Origin: Muribaculaceae bacterium
Lineage (GTDB): Bacteria; Bacteroidota; Bacteroidia; Bacteroidales; Muribaculaceae
Direction of reading: 5' to 3'
Length of the DNA stretch: 64,000 bases
Assembly (NCBI GenBank): GCA_017557665.1
Contig: JAFYYI010000092.1
Span: forward strand, 30,465 to 94,464
Part shown: positions 1 to 9,148 of the stretch, one piece after another
How positions within the stretch are numbered: the first letter of the stretch is position 1
Layout: each line of letters begins with the position of its first letter
Translations under genes and position numbers: made by a program
Notes under the pieces: generated by a model
The model's database searches: none
What the model was told of the DNA's origin: nothing
What the model saw: the letters and a program-made list of their open reading frames with translations, nothing else

Positions 1-564
1 GCAACTGAGCTCAACAGCAAGAATATTCTGAATAACAAGATTTACCTGTATACCACATCTACCGGTCTGCAATTGACCCTGACATCACCGCGCTTCACTT
101 GCGGTAAGGGGCAGGTCATTGACATGAAAGTGACGTGGATCACCGACCAGTGGCAGACCGAAGACTTTGTGGTCGGCAAGGTGGGCTTGACTGCCGCGAT
201 ACTTGATGATGACGGTGTCGTGCGGGATTCCGTCACCTTTACCCCGACCACTGTGAGCCGCACGAACTATTTGAACCTGTCGATTGCCGTCCCCCGTGGC
301 ATGAGTCATGCCAGGTTACGCTTCGCCTCGTGGAAAGCCGATGTCAACAGCAACGGTGCCGTCCGTCAGATTGAGATGAGTTCAACCCTGCGAGCCGATG
401 TCAATGCTGACAATGAGGTCACGATAGCCGATGTCAACGTCATCATCAGTGTCATTCTGGGTGTCGCAGTAGACGATGAAACCCATTCCCGTTGCGACGT
501 GAACGGTGATGGAGAAATCAACTTGGCCGATGTCAACGATGCGATAGATGTGCTCTTGTGGTGA
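1..564 (+). CDS. C-terminal part of a secreted protein with a dockerin-type tail
   Basis: The frame is open from the first base, so the gene starts upstream and only the last 187 residues are seen. The visible N-terminal part is a beta-rich region of unknown family (about residues 1-125). The end carries two calcium-binding dockerin-like repeats: DVNADNEVTIADVN and DVNGDGEINLADVN, each followed by a short hydrophobic helix. In Bacteroidales such tails occur on secreted peptidases and hydrolases outside any cellulosome; the same tail ends the C10 peptidase at 59701-61002. The enzymatic part, if any, lies outside the window, so function cannot be given. No clear terminator follows. Confidence 0.75.
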   Translation, partial: ATELNSKNILNNKIYLYTTSTGLQLTLTSPRFTCGKGQVIDMKVTWITDQWQTEDFVVGKVGLTAAILDDDGVVRDSVTFTPTTVSRTNYLNLSIAVPRGMSHARLRFASWKADVNSNGAVRQIEMSSTLRADVNADNEVTIADVNVIISVILGVAVDDETHSRCDVNGDGEINLADVNDAIDVLLW

Positions 565-781
565 CGGATTAAATAGGGGTGAAAATTGTAATCTTGGGCG
601 GTTTTGATGAAAATGAAATAAAAAAATATGTGAAAATTTGCACAATTCATTTTTTTGACGTACTTTTGCTTGATTTCTTAACGTCTGCGCTGAAATTGGC
701 ATGAAATTGGGCAAGAAATTATCAGAAAAAGGCTTAAAATGACCTGTTAAATGATGTTTTCTTTCTTAATGAGTGTTAAAT

Positions 782-813
782 TTTGGCCGTGTTAGAAATT
801 TGTATTACTTTTG
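782..813 (+). promoter_or_regulatory. Bacteroidetes-type promoter for the OmpA-family gene
   Basis: TTTG at 782-785 and TACTTTTG at 806-813 are separated by 20 bp, matching the -33 TTTG / -7 TAnnTTTG consensus of the primary sigma factor of this phylum. The predicted leader to the start codon is about 35 nt and AT-rich. The rest of the 291-bp gap 565-855 shows no other structure. Confidence 0.75.
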
Positions 814-855
814 CCAAAAATTTGTCTAAATAGTGTTTAATAAAATTTTATTAAA

Positions 856-2100
856 ATGAAAAAGATTATCTTGACTTTAGCCCTTCTTATGGGCGTATTT
901 GCTGCTCAGGCTCAGTCTCTGGAGCAGAACAAGTTCTTTGACAACTGGTCGGTAACCTTGAAGGGTGGCGCTATCATGCCCTTCCAGGGTTATGCTTTCT
1001 GGCCCAGCGCTCGTGGTATCTTCGGTTTGGAGATCAAGAAGCAGCTGACTCCGGTCTTCGGTCTGGGCGCTGAGGGTGAGGCCACCATCAACACCACCAG
1101 CTGGTGCAAGGAGCCCAACTATTGGGGACCCAAGAGCCCGAACATCATCGACCACACCATGGCCGGTCTGTTTGGTACTGTTAACCTGAGCAACCTCTTC
1201 GGCGGTTACAAGGGTATGCCTCGCGTATTCGAACTCGAGGGTGTTATCGGTGCTGGTTGGCTGCACGCCTTCCACCGCACTGAGTCGGCCAATGTTTATG
1301 GCAACGACTACAACAGCTGGTACACCAAGGCTGGTGCCAACCTGAACTTCAACTTCGGTGAGAGCCGTGCTTGGACCTTCAGCTTAAAGCCCGCTGTTCT
1401 TTGGGACATGAACGGTGACATCATGATTCCTTATCGTCACAATCTGCCCGCTCGCGCTACTTGGACTGGCGAGCCCCACAACGGTAAGAGCCAGATGAAC
1501 GCTAACCACGCTGCTGTAGAGCTTGAGGCTGGTATCACCTACCACTTCAAGGGTAGCAATGGCGAGCGTTACATCACTTTCTGCCCCTACAGGTACAGCC
1601 AGGCTGACATCGATGCTCTCAACGACGATATCAACAACCTTCGCAACCAGCTCAATGGTAAGGATGGTGAGATCAATCGCCTGAAGGGTGATGTCAACAA
1701 GCTCCAGCGTGATTTGGATGCTTGCCGCAATCAGCCCAAGCCTAATAACACCGAGATTATCAACGACCACGCCAAGTACATGAACGTTCTCGTTCACTTC
1801 AAGGTTAACAAGACCAACATCACCGCTGATCAGCAGCCCAATGTTGAGCGCGTTGCCATGTACCTGAAGAACAACCCCAAGGCCACTGTTGACATCAAGG
1901 GTTATGCTTCAGTAGAGGGTCCCGCCGACAACAACGTACGTCTGGCTAATGGCCGTGCCGAGGCTGTTAAGAACATGCTCATCAACAAGTACAAAATTGA
2001 GCCCAACCGCATCAACGCTAAGGGCTGTGGTACCACTGACATGTTCCAAGAGCTCAGCTGGAACCGCGTTTCGATCTGCGAACTCATCGTTAAGGACTAA
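856..2100 (+). CDS. OmpA-family outer-membrane protein
   Basis: This 414-residue protein has a signal peptide (about residues 1-19), a beta-barrel-like region of alternating aromatic/polar strands to about residue 255, a short coiled coil (about 255-295, with repeats such as NNLRNQLNGKDGEINRLKGD) and a C-terminal OmpA/MotB peptidoglycan-binding domain (about 310-414). The last domain shows the typical RLANGRAEAVKNML helix and a terminal NRVSI segment. The family anchors the outer membrane to the peptidoglycan. The gene stands alone between its own promoter and a strong terminator, as expected for an abundant structural protein. The barrel's exact role is not shown by the sequence. Confidence 0.9.
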   Translation: MKKIILTLALLMGVFAAQAQSLEQNKFFDNWSVTLKGGAIMPFQGYAFWPSARGIFGLEIKKQLTPVFGLGAEGEATINTTSWCKEPNYWGPKSPNIIDHTMAGLFGTVNLSNLFGGYKGMPRVFELEGVIGAGWLHAFHRTESANVYGNDYNSWYTKAGANLNFNFGESRAWTFSLKPAVLWDMNGDIMIPYRHNLPARATWTGEPHNGKSQMNANHAAVELEAGITYHFKGSNGERYITFCPYRYSQADIDALNDDINNLRNQLNGKDGEINRLKGDVNKLQRDLDACRNQPKPNNTEIINDHAKYMNVLVHFKVNKTNITADQQPNVERVAMYLKNNPKATVDIKGYASVEGPADNNVRLANGRAEAVKNMLINKYKIEPNRINAKGCGTTDMFQELSWNRVSICELIVKD

Positions 2101-2137
2101 TTCGCGATTGAACCAAACGGTTAATTAACTCAAAATG

Positions 2138-2175
2138 TCGCCCTGCTGACCATTCGTCAGCGGGGCGATTTTTTT
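2138..2175 (+). terminator. Intrinsic terminator of the OmpA-family gene
   Basis: A 13-bp stem (2138-2150 with 2156-2168, one G-T pair) with a 5-nt loop is followed by a run of seven T. Confidence 0.9.
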
Positions 2176-2353
2176 CTGCCTCATAACTTATGACGCAAAG
2201 GCTTTTCAATACCAAGATAGCTATGGAAACAGCTATTTTGGAATAGGATGGGTGGTTATCAGAGCTTGTGCTTTTGACCTTGCCGAAAGGCTGATTTCAT
2301 CTCTCATTAAGCAAAGTTGCTGAAGATTTGCGCTGTTTTTCAGAATAAAGACG

Positions 2354-2361
2354 TAAATTTG
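2354..2361 (+). promoter_or_regulatory. -7 element of the DPP IV gene promoter
   Basis: TAAATTTG at 2354-2361 fits TAnnTTTG. The nearest TTTG (2327-2330) is 23 bp upstream, slightly longer than usual. The start codon lies 38 nt downstream. Confidence 0.5.
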
Positions 2362-2399
2362 CAACCAGATATCAACCAATAACATCAAACCTACTGACT

Positions 2400-4577
2400 A
2401 TGAGAATGACTAAACGACATGGCCTGACGCTGTTGATGGCAGTTCTGCTGGCGTTGCCCATGCTGTCACAGCAACAGTTCACGCTCGAGGATTTGAACTT
2501 TGGCGGGACCAATTACCGAAACATGATTCCCCAGAACCGTTCGCTCACTTGGTGGGGCGACAAGTTGATCCACATGTCGAGCAAGGGCGATACCTGCTGG
2601 ACGGTGGATCCTGTCACGGGTAAGGAGAAACTGCTGTTCACCCTCGCTCAACTCGACAAACGTGCCCGATTGACTGAACAGGAGCGCATTTTGGCAGTGG
2701 TTTCATTCCCGTATCCCGACCAGCCGTTGGCATTGGTCCATAACGCGCAGGACGAACGCATGCTCATTGACTTCAAGAAGGGTAAGGTGGTGTGGCGTCA
2801 GCCCCTGAACGGTTATCAGGCGAGCGAGTGGAACAAGCAGAGCCGCGCTAATGCCTATGTCAAGGACGATAACCTCTATGTGACCGATGGCACTGGCAAC
2901 ACCCGTCAGGTGACCAGCGACGGCTCTCGTGACCTGGTTTATGGCCAGAGCGTGCACCGCAACGAGTTCGGTATTGAGGGCGGTCTGTTCTGGAATCCGC
3001 AGGGTAGCCGCTTGGCTTTCTATCGCATGGATCAGAGCATGGTGACCGACTATCCCTTGATCAACGTCCCCGAGATAGACGACAGCACCCACATCATAGC
3101 CACGCCTGCTCCCGAGAAATACCCGATGGCGGGTCAGACCTCCCATCTGGTGTGGGTGGGTGTGCTCGATGTGGCCACGGGTGACACGGTCTATCTCAAG
3201 GCCGGCGACCCCACCGACCGCTATTTCTCAAATATCTCGTGGAATCCCGACGGCAACATCGTCTACATGATGGAGGGTAACCGTGACCAGAACGAGGTGG
3301 ACCTCGTGGCCTATGATGCCGTGACAGGCAACCGCCTCAATTCGCTCTACCACGAGAGCCATCCCAAGTATGTCGAGCCCCAGCATCCCATCACATTCCT
3401 GCCTTGGGATAATGATAAATTCCTCCTGTGGAGCGAGAAGGATGGCTACAACCACCTCTATCTGTATGATATTGCTGGCAAGTTGGTAAAACAGCTCACT
3501 CAGGGTGACTGGGTGGTGATGGAACTGTTGGGTTTTGATGAAAAGGAAAAGGCCGTCATCATCAGCGCCAATGCCGAAAGTCCCATCCAGCAGAACCTCT
3601 ACCGCGTGGACGTGGCAACAGGTAAAATGACCCTCGTTGACGAGGGCGGCAACGGGTGGCACACCGGTCGCCTGAGCGCCAGCGGTCAATACCTCATCGA
3701 CAGTTATCAGGAGCCCGAGGTTGCCCGCCATATCTCCATCATTGACACCCGCACGGGCAAGGATATGCGCTACTTCACTGCTCCCAATCCATGGGAAGGC
3801 TACGCCGTGCCTGACTACCGCTGCGGCAGCATCAAAGCGGCTGATGGCGTGACCGACCTCTACTATCGTCTGGTACTGCCCACCGACTTCGATGAGAGCA
3901 AGAAGTATCCCACCGTGGTCTATGTTTATGGCGGTCCGCATGCCCACAACGTGGATGCGCGCTGGCATTGGAGCAGCCGCAGTTGGGAAACCTATATGGC
4001 ACAGCGTGGTTATGTCCTGTTCATCCTTGACAACCGTGGCAGTGAGAACCGCGGCCGTGATTTCGAGCAGGCCACTTTCCGCCAGCTGGGCCAGGTCGAG
4101 ATGAAGGACCAGATGTGTGGCGTGGACTTCCTCAGGACGCTCAACTATGTTGATACAGCGCGCTTGGGCGTGCACGGATGGAGCTTCGGTGGTTTCATGA
4201 CCATCAGTTTGATGACCAACTATCCTGACGTGTTCAAGGTGGGTGTCGCCGGTGGTCCTGTCATTGACTGGAAGTGGTATGAGGTGATGTATGGCGAGCG
4301 CTATATGGACACGCCGCAGACTAACCCCGAGGGCTATGCCTTGACGAGCCTCATCCACAAGGCTAAGGACCTCAAGGGCCGTCTCCAAATCATCATCGGC
4401 CTCAACGACCCGACCGTGGTGCCCCAGCACGCTTACAGTTTCTTGAAAGCCTGCATCGCGGCCGGAACGCAGCCCGATTTCTACGTTTATCCCGGTCAGG
4501 GCCACAACATGCGCGGTCACCAGAGCGTGCACTTGCACGAGCGCATCACGCGCTACTTCGATGACTATCTGAAATAA
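2400..4577 (+). CDS. Prolyl dipeptidyl peptidase IV (S9B serine peptidase)
   Basis: The 725-residue protein has a signal peptide, an N-terminal beta-propeller domain (about 40-460) and a C-terminal alpha/beta-hydrolase domain. The nucleophile motif GWSFGG places Ser595. Asp670 in GLNDPTVV and His702 in GQGHNMRGH complete the triad in the right order and spacing. Length fits DPP IV of Porphyromonas and Bacteroides (about 720-730). It should release X-Pro dipeptides from peptides in the periplasm or at the cell surface, feeding peptide and amino-acid catabolism. A functional link to the lysine operon nearby is possible but only inferred. It is monocistronic, with a terminator shared with the convergent gene. 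Confidence 0.92.
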   Translation: MRMTKRHGLTLLMAVLLALPMLSQQQFTLEDLNFGGTNYRNMIPQNRSLTWWGDKLIHMSSKGDTCWTVDPVTGKEKLLFTLAQLDKRARLTEQERILAVVSFPYPDQPLALVHNAQDERMLIDFKKGKVVWRQPLNGYQASEWNKQSRANAYVKDDNLYVTDGTGNTRQVTSDGSRDLVYGQSVHRNEFGIEGGLFWNPQGSRLAFYRMDQSMVTDYPLINVPEIDDSTHIIATPAPEKYPMAGQTSHLVWVGVLDVATGDTVYLKAGDPTDRYFSNISWNPDGNIVYMMEGNRDQNEVDLVAYDAVTGNRLNSLYHESHPKYVEPQHPITFLPWDNDKFLLWSEKDGYNHLYLYDIAGKLVKQLTQGDWVVMELLGFDEKEKAVIISANAESPIQQNLYRVDVATGKMTLVDEGGNGWHTGRLSASGQYLIDSYQEPEVARHISIIDTRTGKDMRYFTAPNPWEGYAVPDYRCGSIKAADGVTDLYYRLVLPTDFDESKKYPTVVYVYGGPHAHNVDARWHWSSRSWETYMAQRGYVLFILDNRGSENRGRDFEQATFRQLGQVEMKDQMCGVDFLRTLNYVDTARLGVHGWSFGGFMTISLMTNYPDVFKVGVAGGPVIDWKWYEVMYGERYMDTPQTNPEGYALTSLIHKAKDLKGRLQIIIGLNDPTVVPQHAYSFLKACIAAGTQPDFYVYPGQGHNMRGHQSVHLHERITRYFDDYLK

Positions 4578-4603
4578 AGAGGATACCCCTCCCTTAGACA
4601 AAG

Positions 4604-4640
4604 AAATCGGTTCTCAGCAAATCTGTTGAGAACCGATTTT
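4604..4640. terminator. Bidirectional terminator between convergent genes
   Basis: A 13-bp inverted repeat (4604-4616 with 4627-4639) has T-rich sequence on the right for the plus strand and on the left for the minus strand, so it can end both the DPP IV gene and the convergent gene 4658-5545. Confidence 0.85.
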
Positions 4641-4657
4641 CTTAGATGAGTTGCGGA

Positions 4658-5545
4658 TTACTTCATCACCTTTGTGGTCTTGGTGGTGCCGTCGGTGTAG
4701 GTGGTGACGACGATGGTCAGGCCGTTAGCCTCGGTCATTTCCTGGCCAGCCATATTGAAGTAGCGCACGCCGGCAACCTGCTTGTCACCTGCCACCTCGT
4801 TGATGCCGGTTGTGCCGGGAGTCTTGAACTGCTGCGAAGCCAAGGGTCCCCATTCGCCGTTGGCGTTCTTGCCGATAGAGAAGGCGATGTACCAGGTGTT
4901 GGGATCGGCATTCCATTGAGCCTCGTCGATGCCATACTGGTCCCAATAGGGGTCATACGGATTGTCCTGCTTGAGGTAGTTCGTCACGTTCTCGATGCCC
5001 CACTCCTCGGACTCAAAGGCCGACAGCAGGATGATGATGTCATGGTGGACTGCCACTTCCTCGTTGGGGATATAGGTCACCCACTGGTAGTAGCCGAACT
5101 CCTCATCACCGCCAAACTCGCCAATCTCGATGGTCATCACGGCCTCGCCGGTGCCTCCTATATTGGCTGTGGTAACGGGGATGATGATCATGTCGGCATC
5201 CACGCCTTCAGCATCCCAACATTGCACGTAAATCTCGTAGTCCTTACCAGGTGACTGGTTGTTCCAGGTGTGCTGGTAAGTCTCGGTCTTGGTGATACCC
5301 CATGCCTTGATCATGTCGCCCATGGTTTGGAAACCCATCCAGGGGCCAAACATGGCAAACTGCTGCTCAGCGGTGCCGGCATCAAACAGGCAGATGGCAT
5401 AACCCGCAGCCTCAGCATTGGGCATGAAAGTGATGGTAATGAAATCGGTGCCCACTGCGTCGACGGTATAGTCCACCGAGGGTTGAGCATTCATGCAAAA
5501 ACTTGTCAATAATAGCGCAAGCGCAAAGAGGATTTGTTTCATCAT
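4658..5545 (-). CDS. Secreted protein with a Por-type C-terminal tail
   Basis: The 295-residue product starts with a signal peptide (MMKQILFALALLLTSFCMNA). The body (about 22-245) looks like fibronectin-III-type beta sandwich sequence, with acidic patches such as GDEEFGYYQWVTYIPNEE. The last 45 residues, with GVRYFNMAGQEM and a VTTYTDGTTKTTKV end, resemble the short sorting-tail-like ends common on secreted Bacteroidales proteins. Export by a type IX system is possible, but no such genes are in the window. No enzymatic motif is visible and the function is unknown. It is expressed alone from the promoter at 5659-5689. Confidence 0.75.
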   Translation of the reverse strand: MMKQILFALALLLTSFCMNAQPSVDYTVDAVGTDFITITFMPNAEAAGYAICLFDAGTAEQQFAMFGPWMGFQTMGDMIKAWGITKTETYQHTWNNQSPGKDYEIYVQCWDAEGVDADMIIIPVTTANIGGTGEAVMTIEIGEFGGDEEFGYYQWVTYIPNEEVAVHHDIIILLSAFESEEWGIENVTNYLKQDNPYDPYWDQYGIDEAQWNADPNTWYIAFSIGKNANGEWGPLASQQFKTPGTTGINEVAGDKQVAGVRYFNMAGQEMTEANGLTIVVTTYTDGTTKTTKVMK

Positions 5546-5658
5546 AATTTAGGTTGTTAAGTGGTTAAACAAAAAAGTGTATTGTGCTGTGTATTAATGT
5601 TGTATGTTTCTGTTAGTCCATGACTCCAAGAAGCTGTTTTTGCCTTCAAGGAACTTCG

Positions 5659-5689
5659 CAAAGATACTCATTTTTTTGGTATAAACAAA
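5659..5689 (-). promoter_or_regulatory. Promoter of the secreted-protein gene 4658-5545
   Basis: On the minus strand TTTG (5689-5686) and TATCTTTG (5666-5659) are 19 bp apart, a full consensus match. The leader to the start codon is about 110 nt. It is divergent from the lysine operon. Confidence 0.75.
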
Positions 5690-5877
5690 TAATATTGTTT
5701 TTTTAAAAAATTGTTTCTGCTGATTATTGTCATTGGGGCTTTTGAAATAATCGTGTGTTGACATGAAACCGATGTGTGATAAAGGCCAAAGTACTGTAAT
5801 TATTGCAGTTATCTATATAATAGATAAAAAGTTAATAAAAAGTGTTGTGAAAAGGCCTGAAATAGGGGAATTTTTGC

Positions 5878-5885
5878 TATATTTG
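5878..5885 (+). promoter_or_regulatory. Probable -7 element of the lysine-to-butyrate operon
   Basis: TATATTTG at 5878-5885 matches TAnnTTTG, 45 bp before the atoD start. No good TTTG box lies 19-21 bp upstream, so the promoter may need an activator. No other convincing promoter is seen before etfA ends at 21011. Confidence 0.55.
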
Positions 5886-5930
5886 CAGCCTATTATGACA
5901 TAAACCAATATATTCCAAAACATAAACATT

Positions 5931-6581
5931 ATGAACAAACAAATCACATTGGAACAAGCCGTTGAAAAAGTACAGGACGGCATGACTATTATGTTTGGCG
6001 GTTTCTTGGGTAATGGCAGTGCCACCCAGATTATTGACGCCATTGTAGAAAAGGGTGTAAAAGACTTGACCATCATCGCTAACGACACCGCCTATGACGA
6101 GGTGGCTCACGGTAAGCTGGTCTCCAATCACCAGGTTAAGAAGGCTATTGTCTCCCACACGGGAACCAACAAGCAGACCGCATTGCAGAAGAATGAGGGC
6201 ACCCTCATCGTCGAGTACGTACCCCAGGGCACCCTGGCAGAGCGTATCCGTGCGGCAGGTGCTGGCCTCGGTGGCGTGCTGACCCCCACTGGTCTGGGCA
6301 CCATCATGGCCGACGGCAAGGACATCGTTACTGTTGACGGCAAGGACTATCTGTTGGAGAAGCCCCTGCGCGCTGACATCGCCTTCCTGCGTGCCAATAT
6401 CGTTGACGAGTTCGGCAATATGGTATTCCTGGGCACCACTAACAACTTCAACCCGTTGATGGCCACCGCTGCCGACTATGTCGTTGTCGAGGCCGAGAAA
6501 CTGGTTCCCGTTGGTGAAATCGCACCCGAGCACGTCCATGCTTCCGGTATCTATGTTGACGGCATCTACGTGGAGAAATAA
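5931..6581 (+). CDS. atoD: Butyryl-CoA:acetoacetate CoA-transferase, alpha subunit
   Basis: The 216-residue protein is a family I CoA-transferase alpha subunit, with the N-terminal GGFLGNGS motif and the conserved GGVLTPTGLGT loop near residue 117. With the beta subunit (15424-16083) it would move CoA from butyryl-CoA to acetoacetate made by Kce, releasing butyrate and acetoacetyl-CoA. It is the first gene of the operon, while its partner lies 8.8 kb downstream behind all the kam and k genes. This split is unusual, since alpha and beta genes are normally adjacent. Acetate or other acids could also be acceptors; the choice of acetoacetate follows from context. Confidence 0.9.
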   Translation: MNKQITLEQAVEKVQDGMTIMFGGFLGNGSATQIIDAIVEKGVKDLTIIANDTAYDEVAHGKLVSNHQVKKAIVSHTGTNKQTALQKNEGTLIVEYVPQGTLAERIRAAGAGLGGVLTPTGLGTIMADGKDIVTVDGKDYLLEKPLRADIAFLRANIVDEFGNMVFLGTTNNFNPLMATAADYVVVEAEKLVPVGEIAPEHVHASGIYVDGIYVEK

Positions 6582-6587
6582 TAACTG

Positions 6588-6629
6588 GGGACTAGAAACT
6601 AAGGACTAGGGACTAAAAACTAGAAACTG
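6588..6629 (+). repeat. Six tandem heptanucleotide repeats between atoD and kal
   Basis: Units in strict 7-nt register: GGGACTA, GAAACTA, AGGACTA, GGGACTA, AAAACTA, GAAACTG (consensus RRRACTA). The array fills the spacer and ends 5 nt before the kal start, so it is also the ribosome-approach region of kal. Related arrays occur in most other spacers of this operon. Confidence 0.85.
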
Positions 6630-6634
6630 AAGAA

Positions 6635-7024
6635 ATGGAATACAAGACAATGATCAGATTGCGCATGAGCGCAAAGGATGCACACTACGGTGGCAATCTG
6701 GTTGACGGAGCCCACATGGTACACCTGTTTGGCGACGTGGCAACCGAGTTATTGATTATGCGTGATGGTGACGAAGGCCTCTTCTGTGCCTACGACAATA
6801 TCGAGTTCCTGGCTCCCGTCTATGCCGGTGACTTCATCGAGGCCGAGGGTTGGATTGACCGCGAGGGCAATACCTCACGTCACATGATTTTTGAGGCCCG
6901 CAAGGTGGCCAAGGCCCGCCCCGACATTTCGGACTCGGCAGCCGACATCCTTGAAGAGCCCATCATCGTTTGCCGTGCTTCAGGCACCTGCGTGACTCCC
7001 AAGGACTGCCAGCGCAAGAAATAA
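6635..7024 (+). CDS. kal: 3-aminobutyryl-CoA ammonia-lyase
   Basis: This 129-residue single hotdog-fold protein has the length and N-terminal pattern ([20 protein letters not shown]) of Kal from lysine fermenters. It removes ammonia from L-3-aminobutyryl-CoA to give crotonyl-CoA, the point where the lysine route joins butyrate synthesis. It sits directly before kce, whose product is its substrate. Thioesterase-like hotdog proteins are related, but the position between atoD and kce makes Kal the clear choice. Confidence 0.9.
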   Translation: MEYKTMIRLRMSAKDAHYGGNLVDGAHMVHLFGDVATELLIMRDGDEGLFCAYDNIEFLAPVYAGDFIEAEGWIDREGNTSRHMIFEARKVAKARPDISDSAADILEEPIIVCRASGTCVTPKDCQRKK

Positions 7025-7059
7025 CGGTTTCCTGTGCCACGGCTTTGCCGTGGCCAATA

Positions 7060-7094
7060 ATAACTAAGGACTTAAAACAAAGGACTAGAAACTA
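7060..7094 (+). repeat. Hairpin followed by five heptad repeats between kal and kce
   Basis: An 8-bp hairpin (7036-7043 with 7047-7054, loop TTT) lies just after kal. It is followed by five heptads in register: ATAACTA, AGGACTT, AAAACAA, AGGACTA, GAAACTA. The array ends 2 nt before the kce start codon. The hairpin has no T run, so it is not a typical terminator. Confidence 0.75.
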
Positions 7095-7096
7095 GA

Positions 7097-7930
7097 ATGG
7101 ATAAACTGATTATCACTGCCGCCATCTGCGGCGCCGAGGTTACCAAGGAGCAGAACCCTAACGTACCCTATACCGTGGAAGAAATCGTTCGCGAAGCCAA
7201 GTCGGCTGTTGATGCCGGTGCAGCTATCGTGCACTTGCATGTGCGCTGGGACGACGGCACTCCCACTCAGGACCGTGCCCGTTTCCAGGAATGTGAGGAG
7301 GCCATCCTCAAGGTGTGCCCCAATGTCATCCTGATTCCGTCGACTGGCGGTGCCGTGGGTATGACCCCCGACGAGCGTCTGCAGTCCACCGACACGACTC
7401 CGCTGCCCGAGATGGCAACGCTCGACTGCGGTACCTGCAATTTCGGCGACGAGATCTTTGACAACACGATGCCCACGATGCGTGCCTTTGGCAAGCGAAT
7501 GATAGAACGCGGCATCAAGCCCGAATATGAGTGCTTCGAGATGGGTCACCTCGACACCATCCTCAACATGGCCCGCAAGGGTGAAGTGCCCGGAGCTCCC
7601 ATGCAGTTCAACTTCGTGCTCGGCGTCCCCGGCTGCACTCCTGCCACTGTCGCCAACCTGTGCTGGCTCGTGAACGGCATTCCCGCCGGTTCCACTTGGA
7701 CCGTGACGGGCGTTGGCCGTCATGCCTTCCCGATGGCAGCTGCCGCTATCGCCATGGGCGGTAACGTGCGTGTGGGCTTTGAGGACAACCTCTATCTCTC
7801 GAAGGGCGTGCTTGCCAAGAGTAACGGCGAACTCGTCGAGAAGGTGGTTCGCATCGCCAAGGAACTTGGCCGTCCCATCGCCACCAGCGACGAGGCCCGC
7901 GAAATCCTGGGTCTCCCCAAGAGGAACTAA
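7097..7930 (+). CDS. kce: 3-keto-5-aminohexanoate cleavage enzyme
   Basis: The 277-residue protein belongs to the BKACE (DUF849) TIM-barrel family. Zinc ligands are visible as His46 and His48 in HLHVR and Glu229 in RVGFED, at the positions expected for Kce. It condenses acetyl-CoA with (S)-5-amino-3-oxohexanoate and splits the product into L-3-aminobutyryl-CoA and acetoacetate. The neighbours kal (next step) and kdd (previous step) fix the substrate among the many BKACE activities. Confidence 0.93.
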   Translation: MDKLIITAAICGAEVTKEQNPNVPYTVEEIVREAKSAVDAGAAIVHLHVRWDDGTPTQDRARFQECEEAILKVCPNVILIPSTGGAVGMTPDERLQSTDTTPLPEMATLDCGTCNFGDEIFDNTMPTMRAFGKRMIERGIKPEYECFEMGHLDTILNMARKGEVPGAPMQFNFVLGVPGCTPATVANLCWLVNGIPAGSTWTVTGVGRHAFPMAAAAIAMGGNVRVGFEDNLYLSKGVLAKSNGELVEKVVRIAKELGRPIATSDEAREILGLPKRN

Positions 7931-7938
7931 TTCCCATC

Positions 7939-7992
7939 AACACTAAAGACTTTAATGACCCTAAAAACCTTAAGGGCCTTAAAGACCGTAAC
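7939..7992 (+). repeat. Six tandem nonanucleotide repeats between kce and kdd
   Basis: Units in 9-nt register: AACACTAAA, GACTTTAAT, GACCCTAAA, AACCTTAAG, GGCCTTAAA, GACCGTAAC (consensus near GACCYTAAA). The spacer 7931-8053 has nothing else except AT-rich sequence before kdd. The period differs from the 7-nt arrays, but the sequence style and spacer position are the same. Confidence 0.8.
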
Positions 7993-8053
7993 AACTGTAT
8001 CGCTAACAATTAAATAACAATAATCGTTTAACACTTTAAAAACAACGAACAAA

Positions 8054-9127
8054 ATGCAGAAACACGGAAACAGATTCGGTACGCACCGAGTAATCGAGCC
8101 CAAGGGCATTCTTCCTCAGCCCGCCAACAAGTTGGACAACAACATGGACGAGATCTACGACAATGAGATCCTCATCGACGTTCAGACCCTGAATATCGAC
8201 TCCGCTTCATTCACCGACATCCACAACTATGCTAAGCAGCAGGCCAAGGATCCCAACAACGAGGCCGAGGTGATGGAGGAGATCAAGAAGGAGATGCTCC
8301 TCAATGTTGAGCTGCAGGGCAAGCACCGCAACCGTCGCACCGGTTCGGGTGGTATGCTCCTGGGTAAGGTAGAGAAGATCGGTGATGCCCTCAAGGGCAA
8401 GATCGACCTCAAGGAGGGCGACCGCATCGCTACCCTCGTATCGCTGTCACTGACTCCGCTGCGCATCGACGAGATCCTCGAGATCCGCGCCGACGTGGAC
8501 CAGGTGGACATCAAGGGTAAGGCTATCCTGTTTGAGAGCGGCATTTATGCCAAGATTCCCGATGACATGCCCGAGAAGCTCGCGCTGAGCGCACTCGACG
8601 TTGCCGGTGCTCCCGCTCAGACCGCCAAGCTGTGCCAGTATGGCCAGAATGTTGTGATCCTGGGTGCAGGTGGCAAGAGCGGTATGCTCTGCTGCTACGA
8701 GGCCAAGAAACGCGTAGGCGTTACCGGTAAGGTAATCGGTCTCGCTAACAGCCCCAAGTCAACCCAGCGCATCAAGGACCTCGGCTTCTGTGACGTGGTC
8801 GAGAGCGTTGCCGGTATGACTCCCGTTGAGGTTTACGAGCTGGTTTACAAGCTGACCGACGGCAAGATGGCCGACACCACCATCAACTGCGTGAACGTGC
8901 CTGATTGCGAGATGACGGCAGTGCTGTGCACCAAGGATGACGGTGTGGTTTACTTCTTCTCGATGGCCACCAGCTTCACCAAGGCTGCCCTGGGTGCCGA
9001 GGGTATCGGTGCTGATGTGAACATGATCATCGGTAACGGCTACACCAAGGGCCATGCCGACTTCACCCTGCAGGAACTGCGCGAATGCCCCGAGCTGCGC
9101 AAGATCTTTGAGGAACTGTACGCTTAA
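8054..9127 (+). CDS. kdd: L-erythro-3,5-diaminohexanoate dehydrogenase
   Basis: The 357-residue protein has an N-terminal GroES-like part and a Rossmann domain with the dinucleotide motif VVILGAGGKSGM (about residues 198-209). It oxidises L-erythro-3,5-diaminohexanoate, the KamDE product, to 5-amino-3-oxohexanoate with NAD(P)+ and release of ammonia. Length is close to the usual about 345 residues. It lies between kce and kamA as in other lysine fermenters. It resembles zinc-free medium-chain dehydrogenases, but the cluster leaves little doubt about its substrate. Confidence 0.93.
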   Translation: MQKHGNRFGTHRVIEPKGILPQPANKLDNNMDEIYDNEILIDVQTLNIDSASFTDIHNYAKQQAKDPNNEAEVMEEIKKEMLLNVELQGKHRNRRTGSGGMLLGKVEKIGDALKGKIDLKEGDRIATLVSLSLTPLRIDEILEIRADVDQVDIKGKAILFESGIYAKIPDDMPEKLALSALDVAGAPAQTAKLCQYGQNVVILGAGGKSGMLCCYEAKKRVGVTGKVIGLANSPKSTQRIKDLGFCDVVESVAGMTPVEVYELVYKLTDGKMADTTINCVNVPDCEMTAVLCTKDDGVVYFFSMATSFTKAALGAEGIGADVNMIIGNGYTKGHADFTLQELRECPELRKIFEELYA

Positions 9128-9148
9128 TTCATTCCATCGTCAAACCTT